DNA of 15,000 nt from Actinidia chinensis (lineage: Eukaryota; Streptophyta; Magnoliopsida; Ericales; Actinidiaceae). The stretch is from positions 289,581 through 304,580 of the forward strand of contig CM018898.1 in NCBI GenBank assembly GCA_009663005.1, given 5' to 3'. The notes beneath the pieces are model-generated. The model worked only from the letters and a program-made list of their open reading frames with translations. It was not told the DNA's origin and did not search any database. A program made the position numbers and the translations under genes. Below are positions 1 to 9,060 of the stretch, piece after piece (positions within the stretch are counted from its first letter, which is position 1; each line of letters starts with the position of its first letter).

Positions 1-1740
1 AAACCCAGTGACTGCTTGAACTTGCTCATGGCCGAAGATGGTTGGTTAGAGATCTCAGCAGAATGCAAATGCCTAGTGGGTTTTTGGTTGAGGTTTGGGT
101 GCAGGTAACGTCCTCTCAGTTAAGGGTCAAGGCTTGTGTGAAGAAAGGTCAATTGACTCTTAATTCATCCAATCGTCTTATCAACTCGTGACTTTACACC
201 CGCATTGGGAGATTGAATGATGTTGGAGGGTATCTCCAACGACTTTACTGTGGGGGTTGTGATATGTGTTGGCATGAGCTTGAGATGGAGGTTGGGAATG
301 GCTTTGGTAGTAGGCGAGAATGATGTAACTGGTGATTTGAAGGCTGATAATTCTGTGGTTGTGGTGGTGGATGAGGTGCTTGATAAGATTGAGGGTGGTG
401 AAACCCTCCTTGATATACTTGGGAATTGAGTCCCCTCATTGGTCATCCGAAATTGGATGATCTCCACCCAGGGGTTTATAGGTATTGAGGAGTTAGGGTT
501 TCTTGCTCCTGGCCATAGGACCAATACATTGACTGGCCATGCAAGGCTCCTAAACATGGAATGACTGGGCTACGATATGGGGTCGTGTCTTTTGGTTTCA
601 CACACAGCACAACTCACATTCTCTAACTCTCACTTCCAGGCATTAACCTTTGTAAACTTAGGGCTTCTAATTTTCTTCAATGGTGGCAAACACCTAGCCA
701 TTAACATCGTAAAACTCTTTCAATGGTCTTTCACCCTTATTGGGTTAGGCCTACCTCGGGATTTTGAGGTCACTGTGGATGCCCAATCTCGCAGTCAAAT
801 TTGCGAGGTAATCAAAATAGGAATAAGCTCATGGAGGTTGCTATCCATGAAAGTTCTGCCGCACATGTATCGACAAATTGTTTTAGGTTGGGGCGTAAGA
901 GAGGCGTAGAAGATGTTGGATTACGTGCATTTGGCAAGCCATGGTGGTGGGCAAAAGAGGTAGAAGCTTCCCCTTAAAACGCTTCCCAACATGAAGAAGT
1001 TTTCCACTAACATGGGAGAAAATTTGAGATTTGCCGTCTAAATGCTTTGTTCTATTTTTGGAAAAAAACTTTCAAAAAATTCTCTTGAAGCGTTTGTCAA
1101 GAGGTGGATAGAAGTGGTCTCAAAGTAATTTGAAACATGTCTAACAGTTCTTTTATAATAAAAAGGAAAAAGTTTGAGAAAAAGACTTTCACTTTGAACA
1201 AAGAATTGCCATCACAATGAGGCATGCATCTTACAAATTCCTTAATAAAAAAGCTAAGGCTTTTCAGAATCTACCCATGAAAATGAGGAAGGAAAGCATT
1301 TGCCATATGACCGGTCAATGTTCAGAGTTAGAGTAAGTGGGGTGGAAAAACAATGTATGACCTCGCGGTGGCTTGACGCGGCGGGGTACATGTAATCTAT
1401 CAATGTCGGAATTGGGTGTAGCTCCAATACCTCCAATGGATGCTCCCGCCTTCCATGTTATCCACTCCTAAGCAGGACACGTGCGGATTTGGAGAGTTTT
1501 GCGGCACTCCACCCCATGGTGGTTAAGATGTGCATTTGGATTTGTGGGGCAAAAAGTGGGGTCCCCGCCCTCTTCATTTTGGTCTTCCATGAAAAGCTAT
1601 CTAGGTCGACCACTAACGAGGATCCGAGAGGTGCGTTAATGGTGATGTGGGTCGACTCGTGTAAAAGCGTTCTATTGTCTATCCCGAGGCCCAGGGACAT
1701 GCATTGCCAATGTGCAATAGTATGCCTAAATCCGTAGTCA
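1..1740. other. Unassigned region, no recognisable gene
   Basis: I find no protein family, RNA gene or transposon terminus here that I can support. Reading frames are short (at most about 130 codons) and overlap on both strands, as expected by chance. Composition is mixed and less AT-rich than the following block. The sequence could be a very old transposon remnant or ordinary intergenic DNA. A weak Pro/Gln-rich minus-strand frame near the left end is listed separately. Confidence 0.5.
165..557 (-). other. Weak Pro/Gln/His-rich reading frames, possible gag-like relic
   Basis: One minus-strand frame stays open for 130 codons and is rich in Ser, Thr and Pro. A second minus-strand frame (439-245) encodes a stretch with QGGFHHPQSYQ followed by Pro/Gln/Asn-rich sequence. 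Pro/Gln/Tyr-rich stretches of this kind occur in the C-terminal part of gag in some plant LTR retrotransposons and in many unrelated proteins. No zinc knuckle or other gag motif is visible, and no start or stop context decides the case. I regard it as unproven; it may be a chance frame. Confidence 0.15.
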
Positions 1741-1905
1741 ACACATCAAACACAATAGTTTTTATTTTTTTGACTTTTGTGTAAAAAAAAAGTGTTTTTT
1801 TTTAATGGACCGGGTCAACAAAATTCAATAGTCAAACATTCGTGGTAAAACGGTCCACAAATTTGTTGTTTTTTTTCTAAAAAAAAAAAAATTTTGTTTT
1901 TTTAG
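1741..1905. other. Homopolymer-rich AT spacer
   Basis: This spacer is dominated by A and T runs of 8 to about 13 bases, with short unique segments between them. It separates the unassigned left block from the LTR-like block. I see no coding potential. Confidence 0.5.
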
Positions 1906-2963
1906 CGAGTGCTCGTTCCGTCAACTCCCCGCAACGCGCCCAAAACTGTTTCTATCGCCAAACGTTGCGCTTGAGATAGACCCCTCAAGAGAAGGCCGGC
2001 GGATAGTAGTATAACTCGGAGTACGAGGTCGATTCCACAGGGATGTGTGGAGCACGGCTTGTGAAAAGGAAAAATGTTTCCATCTCAATTACTCATAAAG
2101 GATGAACAAACTATTTTTTAAAAAATAAAAATCTGATTGTTTTTGAATTTGTTTTGACTTCTCATTATTGACAAATACAAAATAAATAGCTTGATGAAAT
2201 TGTAAAAAAATTGTTTATAAATAAGGTGAAATTATCTCGGGGTTAATCGTTCAACTGTAGTGTGTCTTGGAATTCAAGGTGAGATGTTTATAACCAAATC
2301 CTTCGGGACTTCGTCGTTGAGTCTACGGACGGGGAGGATTTAGAATAAAACCCTTTGTGTCTTAAAAAACTTTATTTCTAGATGTAGATATGGTTGTTAA
2401 ATTCAAAGATGAATTACCATCGATCACGCAATGCTTATACTAAGACTAGGCTTATGCAATAGCGTTGCCTGAAAACATATAATCAAATCATCCAATGCTT
2501 TTTAATAATTTATAGAACAATGAAGATAAAGAATGATTAAAAACTGAATAATAACTTTGAAACCCCAAAATCTCAACTATTTTTCATCCAAGACTTTCAA
2601 CCAATATTTTCACAATCAACCCCAAGATTTAAGAATGAAGTTAGCTATTCATCTTCATTTCTGAAAAATTCTCTTGAATATTTAAATATAAATACAAATT
2701 AAAAACATAAAAAGATTAAACTTACAACAATTTAGATACCATAAATATATAACCAAATCTTAAAGGAAGAGACGCAACAAAAATAAGGAAATAACTAAAG
2801 CAACTAATAGATATAAAAGGCAGATGAATCAGAGTATACAACCTTTAATGCAGTGTAACAAATTAAAAAATAAAAGAAGAAACTTTAACAGAAAATGATT
2901 TTTTAAAGCAAATTTAACCCAGTCATTTAGACAAGAAATATAGCAGAAAACTCTTAAGACGAT

Positions 2964-3080
2964 AAAACCGTCCGGCGTGGTGATGTGAATCGTCCACTAT
3001 GTGGTAAAGATAAGACGATTTATAAAATTAAGCAAGTGTAAAACCGTCCGGCGTGGTGATAGAATCGTCCACTATGGTGG
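2964..3080. repeat. Two-copy direct repeat, 41-bp units spaced 76 bp
   Basis: Copy 1 is 2964-3004 and copy 2 is 3040-3080. Both begin aaaaccgtccggcgtggtga and both contain atcgtccacta; they differ by small indels and substitutions. Each unit also contains a loose internal inverted relation between ccgtcc and the ggtgg/gtgg ends. The units are relatively GC-rich within very AT-rich DNA. Confidence 0.85.
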
Positions 3081-3304
3081 TTTCGTAAGCGATAAATTAA
3101 GCGATAAAAATTATAAGCCAATATGTATTATAAACATACAATTGGCAAGGAGACAATTATAGTAAAAATTTATAGAACTTAAACTATGAGAGAGAGGAGA
3201 GCGTGCGAAGAAAGTTTCAAAACTTGAAACAAAACTTGAAACTCAAAATCATAAACGTTTTCTCTCCCAAAAACTAACATACCATTAGAAACTCCCCTCA
3301 TCCT

Positions 3305-3313
3305 CCTTTTATA
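3305..3313 (-). promoter_or_regulatory. Candidate minus-strand TATA box of the LTR-like block
   Basis: The minus strand reads TATAAAAGG, followed by a purine-rich then pyrimidine-rich stretch. The same arrangement (TATAAAAAGG) occurs in the LTR at 5690-5697. It is a motif match only. Confidence 0.3.
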
Positions 3314-3420
3314 GGAAAAATAAGGAAGAACGAGAGCGGAGATACACTATGGGTTAAAAAAAATTATCAAAGAAGAGGAATAGTGTTTGCTTTGTTGATT
3401 TGTTTTTTGCCCACTTTAGT

Positions 3421-3482
3421 TGATTTTCTTTGACAACTTGTGATTTTCTTTGCCAAATTGTTTGATTTTCTTTGCCAATTTT
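3421..3482. repeat. Short tandem repeat, three ~20-bp units
   Basis: The units start at 3421, 3441 and 3463. Each begins tgattttctttg and continues with a caa-rich end (acaacttg, ccaaattg, ccaatttt). Two extra T bases separate units 2 and 3. The open frames across this repeat are low-complexity and not credible genes. Confidence 0.8.
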
Positions 3483-3760
3483 GTTGTGTTATCATGAGAC
3501 TTGGAAGAATAAAAAAAGGAGCCATGTTCAGCATTTGGGCACTGATCATCTCCCACCCGGTCGGTTTGGTGATTTTTTTTCTCTTTTTTCTGTTATTCTT
3601 TTTGCTTTTATTTAGCTCATTGTAACCTACAAAATACACACAAAATATAAGCAAACAATATCTAACTAAAAGAAGAGAAAATAAATGTTAATCTAAGTCT
3701 AAAAAAGTACAATTAAAGATCTATAATTACACTTTTATGGTTTGTTAATCACTCATACAC

Positions 3761-4483
3761 GGTCCTAGCAGAATATGGCTTTTACGGACCTTAGTAGGAA
3801 ACATATTGGTGTCGGTCCCACGTCAAGTCATGCACCAATCCATTTCATAGTATAAAGCCATCAAAAAACAAATAAAATCCACATATCACCGATAGCCAAC
3901 AAAATACCATAGTTTCAAAGATAGCACACATGCTCAAGCAGGAATACAAAATCAGAGATTTAGAAGAAAAACACTCGGAGTTTAGAAAGCATATTGTACA
4001 CCTCCCCCCTACTTACTCAAATTCACACCACTTGCTATGAGATCTGGCTCCCATGATCATCATACTAAAATTCCTCCTGATCTGATATCAGCCCAACGTT
4101 GATCTACACCTAGCTTCATTATAAAGATAACCACCTAAATAATTATCTTTCCCATTCTATCTTTTTTTCCTATATACGTGCTCTTCTCCTCCTAACTGAA
4201 TTTCACTATTCTTTCTCTATTATCTCTCTTGGTTTAGCTGCGCCAGCAGCTTTTATACACTTCAACTAAACACCAAACCACTACCACAGTGCACCCCACA
4301 GAATCATGTCCTTTTTTTCGTACTTTTGCTTTTTGCCTTTATTGTCAGGCCGAATGCTTTCGGCCTGAGTGAGGACAAACAATTACACTTTTACCATTCG
4401 AACTTTAAGTAATAAAAATTTTATATCAAAAGTTATAAATCTTGTAATTAAACTCCCATATATTATAAAATCAGGTTAGTACA
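3761..4483. other. AT-rich spacer without recognisable gene
   Basis: No gene or transposon terminus is supported here. The stretch contains a pyrimidine-rich tract (about 4002-4012, cctcccccct) and a small perfect hairpin at 4345-4368. It ends directly at the TTA target site of the MITE. Confidence 0.5.
4345..4368. repeat. Perfect 10-bp inverted repeat (hairpin)
   Basis: The arms tcaggccgaa and ttcggcctga are exact complements around a 4-base loop (tgct). No U-run or coding neighbour suggests a terminator. It is GC-rich in an AT-rich setting. Confidence 0.8.
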
Positions 4484-4949
4484 TTAGGGCCCGTTTGGCG
4501 GTGTGGAGGATATGGGAGGGGGAGGACTTTAGAGGGAGGATATTATAAATTTTAGAGGGGGATGCTAAAATTTTGGAGGGGGATGATTAACTTTTAACTT
4601 TGTTGGATTACTTTTTAGATGGGTGGATATAAGGGTGGGAGGATATTAAGAATAGAGAAAAATATATGAGAGAAACAAAATATAAAAATTTTTATATATT
4701 AAAAATATTTTTATTTTTTTATTTTCTCTATATATATATATATAAATTATACATTTTGTTTCTCCTTTATATATTTTTTTCTATACCAAACCCATGATAA
4801 CACACGGAGAAATGTAGTTAGGGGTCTAGGCCCCAACCCAAAAATTATCCACCTCCGGAGCATATCCGCTAGCCAAATGCCCCCGGGGAAAAGTTATCCG
4901 GGGGGAAAAATTATCCCCCCACCAAATCCTCCAGCCAAACGGGCCCTTA
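4484..4949. mobile_element. PIF/Harbinger (Tourist-like) foldback MITE with TTA target duplications
   Basis: The element is 4487-4946 (460 bp). It is flanked on both sides by TTA (4484-4486 and 4947-4949), the 3-bp target duplication of the PIF/Harbinger superfamily. The terminal inverted repeats begin GGGCCCGTTTGGC, exact for 13 bases, then continue imperfectly. Inner arms also pair: gagaaacaaaa near 4670-4680 against ttttgtttctc at 4754-4764, with similarity continuing outward over about 35-40 bp. The whole element can thus fold back around an AT-rich loop (about 4687-4748). No transposase ORF is present, so any movement would have depended on an enzyme supplied in trans. The right arm has a second, degenerate copy of its terminal motif (agccaaatgcccc, 4871-4883). 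Confidence 0.9.
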
Positions 4950-5439
4950 GGTATATAATGTCCAAAGCAATTATGTAAATATATTAAAAAAATACAATTG
5001 CCTAATTATTTTTATAGTAAAGTTAGACGATACTCAAATAAGTTTATATAATTTTAAAACAATGTTACAAAAAGAGAAGAAATTATAAAATATAAAAAAG
5101 AGTCAAGTTAGGGTTCTCAAAAGTCAAAAGTAAATTATATGAAACAAAGAGGCCAAAAGAGAGTTAAGACTGAAAAATGAAGATTTTAGAGTTTTCAAAA
5201 ATCAAAAGAAGAGAGAATCATGTTCTAAATTTTTTACTCTGGGGGTGCCCCTTTATGATTTGGGCTCAAAATTTTAACTTTAGTTGCTTTGGGGCGACCC
5301 ATGTAGACATTGAGCACAGTTCATTTTTTGTGCTCCAATGTCCAAATGACTGGTCACTTGGAGAGGTTTGAACTTAGAATTTAAATGTTGAAACTCTAAA
5401 TCTTTACCAATCAAAACAAACCACTTGGTTAATGAAGGT
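4950..5439. other. AT-rich spacer between MITE and retrotransposon
   Basis: I see no gene. The sequence is AT-rich up to about 5230 and more mixed after that. Open frames here are short and without recognisable motifs. The last five bases (5435-5439, aaggt) are the candidate target-site duplication of the retrotransposon; the partner copy would lie beyond the right end of the window. Confidence 0.5.
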
Positions 5440-6100
5440 TGTTGTGGTTTAAAAAATCTGGGCGAGCAACAACAGTAATATTGCCGGGTCTCCTCGGCAC
5501 ATGGACCTCGGGTGGTACTTAAAGGCCGACCTGCACAGACGAAACAAAAAGTAAACGGGCGGGGGAGAGGCCGCTCAAAACCCCTCCGGCGTTGGAGATC
5601 AGACCAAGGTGATGACAACGGGTACATAGCTCTGAAGAAGAACTATGGAGGTGTTTAGCGTACCTTTGCAAATGGGGGAACGACCTTCCTTTTTATAGAG
5701 GAGAATGGGGCCGTTGCCCATGGATGACGAGCGAGATCCTCGGAAGGATAAGTATGAAAAGATATCTCGGAAATATAGGAGACATAATTGGGGAGGATGC
5801 ATTTGGAGGTATCCCTAATTGTCGGTGCCGTGGAGGAGGAAAATCTCGCGCATGGGCGATAAATGGGATTGGTGGAGATGGCTTATGATCAGCCAGTATT
5901 GTTCCTCGACCACGCGGACGAGGAGGAGGCAGCCACTTTGGCTATGGGCGAGCTCAAGGAGATAGTGGGCGAGGTTCCGTGCTGGACGTTAGACTCGTTT
6001 TACTCGGTCAAGAGGGTTCGGAGATTAGCTGCGTTTGGGGAGATCATGGGCGACCAGTTCTGAGATGGCGACTTATACGCCTTGAGTCGGTGGGGTGGGG

Positions 6101-6116
<16 letters not shown>
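5440..6116 (-). repeat. 3' LTR of the Tat element (about 677 bp)
   Basis: On the minus strand the LTR begins TGATGTGG at 6116, immediately after the polypurine tract, and ends CCACAACA at 5440. The two ends form an imperfect inverted repeat (7 of 8 bases) with the expected TG...CA. A TATA box about 420 bases from the start divides it into a U3 of roughly 420 bp and an R/U5 of roughly 250 bp. The inner end is well supported by the adjacent PPT. The outer end at 5440 is inferred from the inverted ends only, because the partner LTR is not in the window. Open frames on either strand inside it show no known domain and are taken as shadows. Confidence 0.7.
5690..5697 (-). promoter_or_regulatory. 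TATA box of the LTR promoter
   Basis: The minus strand reads CTCTATAAAAAGG, a good plant TATA context. It lies where an LTR promoter is expected, between U3 (to the right) and R/U5 (to the left). It would have driven the gag-pol transcript from the 5' LTR copy. Confidence 0.6.

Positions 6117-6127
<11 letters not shown>
6117..6127 (-). other. Polypurine tract for plus-strand DNA synthesis
   Basis: The minus strand reads AGGGGGGCTAC, then the LTR start TGATG. In LTR retrotransposons a G-rich purine run directly before the 3' LTR primes second-strand synthesis. Tat elements often have a short GGGGGGCTAC-like form (family recollection). It fixes the orientation of the element and the inner LTR boundary. 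Confidence 0.7.
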
Positions 6128-6132
<5 letters not shown>

Positions 6133-6682
6133 AAAAGGCGAGGGGGACGAGGGATTACGAGTAGTAATTACACAATCCTGTGTCATTTCCAATAGTGCCA
6201 CGTGTCTCTCCAAACGTACACGTGAGTGGAGCATATTGATGCTGTGATGAAACGGCGGCACGAAGAGCTAGGCGCAGCTTTAAATGATGAATAAAGCGGA
6301 AAAATGTGGGGTGGCTGACCAACGCAGGGCTTGAGGCGCGCATTAATGAGGTTGTTTAGGCGGGAGACGCCAATATTACTCGGGAGATGGAACGCGCCGG
6401 GGGTTAATCATTGCAGTGAATGTATCTGGACCCCGGGTGCCCTCTCTATATAGGGGGTCTTCCCTCTCATAGTACTTTTCTGCCACGTTGTCAAGCTATC
6501 GCTCTAGAATTTAAATTTCCTCTCGCCTACTCGTGATCGCCAGAGTCTTCCACTTCTAGTAAAGTACTCTTCTCCTTCTCGTTTTCGTTAGTTATTGTCC
6601 CGTATTGGGTAACTAGATCGGCGACTTAGATGCGTTACCCTCGTTGTATATCCGGATAACTTAGGACCAAGGCTCCTCCTAC
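6128..6682 (+). promoter_or_regulatory. Upstream region of the antisense ORF with possible promoter
   Basis: This non-coding stretch lies between the polypurine tract and the first ATG of the antisense ORF. It contains two CACGTG palindromes (6199-6204 and 6219-6224) exactly 20 bp apart; these are G-box cores, bound in plants by bZIP and bHLH factors. It also has a TATATA at 6447-6452 in the context ctctatataggg. About 30 bp downstream a pyrimidine-rich leader begins (about 6460-6600), typical of plant 5' untranslated regions. Together these look like a promoter pointing into the antisense ORF. No transcript evidence is available from the sequence alone. Confidence 0.45.
6447..6452 (+). promoter_or_regulatory. 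Candidate TATA box for the antisense ORF
   Basis: TATATA lies in CTCTATATAGGG on the plus strand, about 230 bp before the ATG at 6683. A start near 6478-6485 would give a CT-rich leader of about 200 nt. The position lies outside the LTR, so it would be a promoter separate from the LTR TATA, which points the other way. Confidence 0.45.
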
Positions 6683-9060
6683 ATGGCCAACGAGGTAGAT
6701 CAATCTCCTTCCTCGCCCGTTAGAGGTTCACACGAAGAGGAGACCCTTTTTGATCGCCATCCATCCCTCAGTAAAGGAGAGAAAACGAATACATGACCAT
6801 TAGAGGAGCTGAACGCTCTTAGCGAAACCTACTCTTTTCCTCCCGAGGTGAGGGCGAGGCTGCCCGACGAAGGGGAGACATCAACCTCTAAACCCGCCAG
6901 GGCAAAGGTGGCTTTTTACGAGGCCGCGTTCAACGCTGGCCTTCGTTTTTCCTCTCCCAAAACAATTAGGCTAATTCTCTAATTTTATAACATCTGCCCG
7001 CCCAGCTCGATGCCCAAAGCGTGGGAAGAAGCATTTACGTGCTTTATGGCGGTTGTGGCGGGGTCTACAAAAGATGTCTCTCCTGTCGAGGTTTGGAACC
7101 TTTTAGCCCAGTGCAATCTAAACCGGACCAAGGTGGTTTATATTTTAAGGCGAGGAACAAAAGTTCTGCTCGGAGAGGATTTACCCCAGCAACGTCAAAG
7201 GGGTTTGGGAAATTGGAGAATGGAAGAGCACGGTTCTATTCATCTCCGGCGGATGAAGGGGAGATTAACGTAGAGAACAGATAAGGGGGGCGACCTAAGA
7301 GTTCTGAGATGTGGGGGGGGGATTCCAGGTCGGTAGCTCGTCGCTCTTTCCTTTTTCTACCTTTGTTTTTGTATTCTTGAATGCTCGGTGGGCTAAAGCT
7401 GTGGTCCTTTGCAGATCAAGCACTTGTAATAATCCGCCTCGACTGTTGGCGACAAAACGAAGGTCTTAGATGAGGCTTTCAGTCGGTCGCGAAGTCGGGA
7501 CGCTTTCTCAGTACCATTGCTGCTGGATTTTCTTTAAATCGTTTGGTCGAGATTTGGATCTCCTGAATCTAGGGACGTCAAGGACGGCGGGCGACAAATC
7601 TTCGAGCGAGACGCCTAACCCAAGCTCCTCAAGCGACGTGGCGGGAGTCCGAAAAATCCCCATGATCAGCTCGGCGAGGAAAGCCCTTCCCTAGACGATT
7701 CAATCGGTGTCTAGGATCTATCAGAATGAAATTTCTTTAGGAGGTTTGACGACTCACATCCCGACTGACCCTTTGAGGTGGTTGGGGGGAAGTTCGGGAT
7801 CCTATACTAGATCGTTCCTCAATGATTCGAGCTCGAATTCCTTGCGGCAATCTTATTCGGATCGAGCCTACCCGTCGAGCTTGAATCGGATGATGGTATT
7901 GGACCCATTTCGTTTTTCGAGGCAGATGATTTACTTCCGCTATCGACTCGTATGTTATTGTGCAGTATGTCGGAAGAGGAGTAGCTTCAAGGGAAAGATT
8001 GGCGAGAAAGCTCAGGAAACGGAGGGGTAAGTGCGAGCTCGGGACTCCCGCTCCGGCGAAGGGGAGTCGTAATTGGTGACAAGCGGCCCGGAGGAGGAGT
8101 ATCCCCAGCTTGCCAGCAAGAAGAAGGGGGAGGCTGGTGATTTGATGCGGCTCGAAGGGGAAAGGGTCAGCATTCCCCCCTGAAGGCTAAGAAGAAAACG
8201 TTCATCGAAGAAAAGCCCCGACCCATTCCCAGGGCGACGCTTCTCCTCGCCCCGGGAAGGGAAGGTTCCTTGGCAAATCTCGGCACTGTTCTGGTGGGCC
8301 CCACAGCTTCTATTGTTGGGCGCCGTCGGTGGCCGAAGAAGTGCTGCGGGGGGGTTTTGGTGATCCACCAGCGGCGACAAGGCGAAGGTGGAGAAGCTCA
8401 CCTTGGACCAGCGGCGACGAAGCTTCTTCACGTGATCGGGTCGGGTACTCTTTGGGGGGGGCTTTTCCAATGTTCTATCGAATTTTTTTAACAAACTGTG
8501 GGATTGACTTAAAAAATATTTCCTTTTTATCTAGCAGGCGTTGGTGCTTCGGCTATCTTTGGCTGTCCGGAAAGCGAGGGACGGGGGTCGGGGAGCTGGC
8601 ATCTCTTCAGAGGGGGTGAGCTGCTTCCATGGAGACCGAAATAATTGCTCGCCTACAGACAGGTTGCTCGATCTGGACCAACAACGGCTGAGTCCGCGCT
8701 CGGTGAGCAGCAAGCCAATGACTGTCGCCAAGGCGAAGAGTGATCGAGACTCGCCTATCTAACCAGTGCGGGAGGTTCGGGGGCATTGTTGGTTGAAAGA
8801 GATGAGGGGAAAAAGCTTTGAATAAGTCCAAGGACTCTGCCGTTGAGCGAGTTTAAATCCTCGTCGGAGTTCATGGTGGCCGTTGAGAATTGCTGCCTCC
8901 AAATACTTGGCGAGGGGTTAACTTCTGCAAAGTGCAAACTTCGACGTTACACCCCGACCTTGCATCGACCTGGAAGGAAAATGTGGCTCGATTCAAGATT
9001 TGCTGGTGGAGCTAGACGAGGCAGATTGAGGAAAATGAAGAAGAGAAAAAACGGGCAAAA
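6683..9060 (+). pseudogene. Degenerate extra ORF antisense to gag-pol ('putative gypsy type transposon' family)
   Basis: The first ATG (6683) opens a frame interrupted by TGA (6794-6796) and TAA (6980-6982), and then by frameshifts near 7000-7130. Readable conserved pieces are ARAKVAFYEAAFNAGLRF (about 6900-6950), FYNICP (6983-7000), MPKAWEEAF (7010) and, in the next frame, GLYFKAR (about 7135-7155). These resemble the plant family annotated as putative gypsy type transposon (Pfam Transposase_28); the match is from memory, not searched. After a probable intron a second exon has TCNNPPRL (about 7420-7445). A late piece, EFKSSSEFMVAVENC (8846-8890), resembles the family's C-terminal part and is followed by a charged tail. 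The function in Tat elements is unknown. The 3' end is approximate. Confidence 0.65.
7329..7414 (+). other. Candidate intron in the antisense ORF (86 bp)
   Basis: The donor is cag|gtcggt and the acceptor is tttgcag|atc, with a T-rich interior (cctttttctacctttgtttttg). The intron sits between the YFKAR-containing part and the CNNPPRL-containing part, where plant genes of this family commonly carry an intron (recollection). A further weak acceptor (ctagcag at 8531-8537) precedes AGVGASAIFG-like coding sequence, but its donor is unclear. Confidence 0.4.

Larger units (their letters stand above)
1906..3760 (-). mobile_element. Probable LTR-retrotransposon-derived non-coding block (minus orientation)
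   Basis: The block is AT-rich and non-coding. It contains gaggtcgattccacaggga (2025-2043), which I recall as a variant of a segment common in large plant LTR-element termini and non-autonomous derivatives (recollection, not searched). A minus-strand TATAAAAGG lies at 3313-3305. Downstream of it on that strand comes a pyrimidine-rich stretch (about 3250-3190), as in an LTR with U3 to the right and R/U5 to the left. A 41-bp segment is duplicated at 2964 and 3040. No gag or pol motifs were found, and I could not identify TG/CA ends, a primer binding site or target duplications. The boundaries are therefore approximate and the family is unassigned. Confidence 0.35.

Noticed and set aside
1469..1475. 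CACGTG-type hexamer as a promoter element
   Set aside because: It is isolated, with no gene nearby and no TATA in range, so chance occurrence is the simplest reading.
3440..3625. Plus-strand frame encoding a Phe/Leu-rich hydrophobic peptide
   Set aside because: It arises from T-rich tandem repeats (3421-3482) and a T-rich tail; low complexity explains the apparent membrane segments.
5280..5627. Minus-strand frame of 115 codons across the LTR edge
   Set aside because: It straddles the LTR boundary and the R/U5 region and has no known motif, so it is a chance frame.
5863..6164. Plus-strand frames with acidic Glu/Ala-rich start (5863-6063) as small genes
   Set aside because: They lie inside U3 of the LTR and end at its boundary, with no known family.
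8012..8494. Minus-strand open frame of 160 codons, the second longest in the window
   Set aside because: It overlaps the antisense ORF relic on the opposite strand, has no recognisable domain, and its Pro/Ser/Arg-rich content is what the complement of a GC-rich gene gives.
6683..9060. Interpretation as an Ogre-type ORF1 upstream of gag with a 5' LTR at 5440-6116
   Set aside because: Gag-pol motifs are on the opposite strand, the polypurine tract and LTR TATA also point to the minus strand, and the order INT-RH-RT-PR-gag from left to right requires a 3' LTR on the left.
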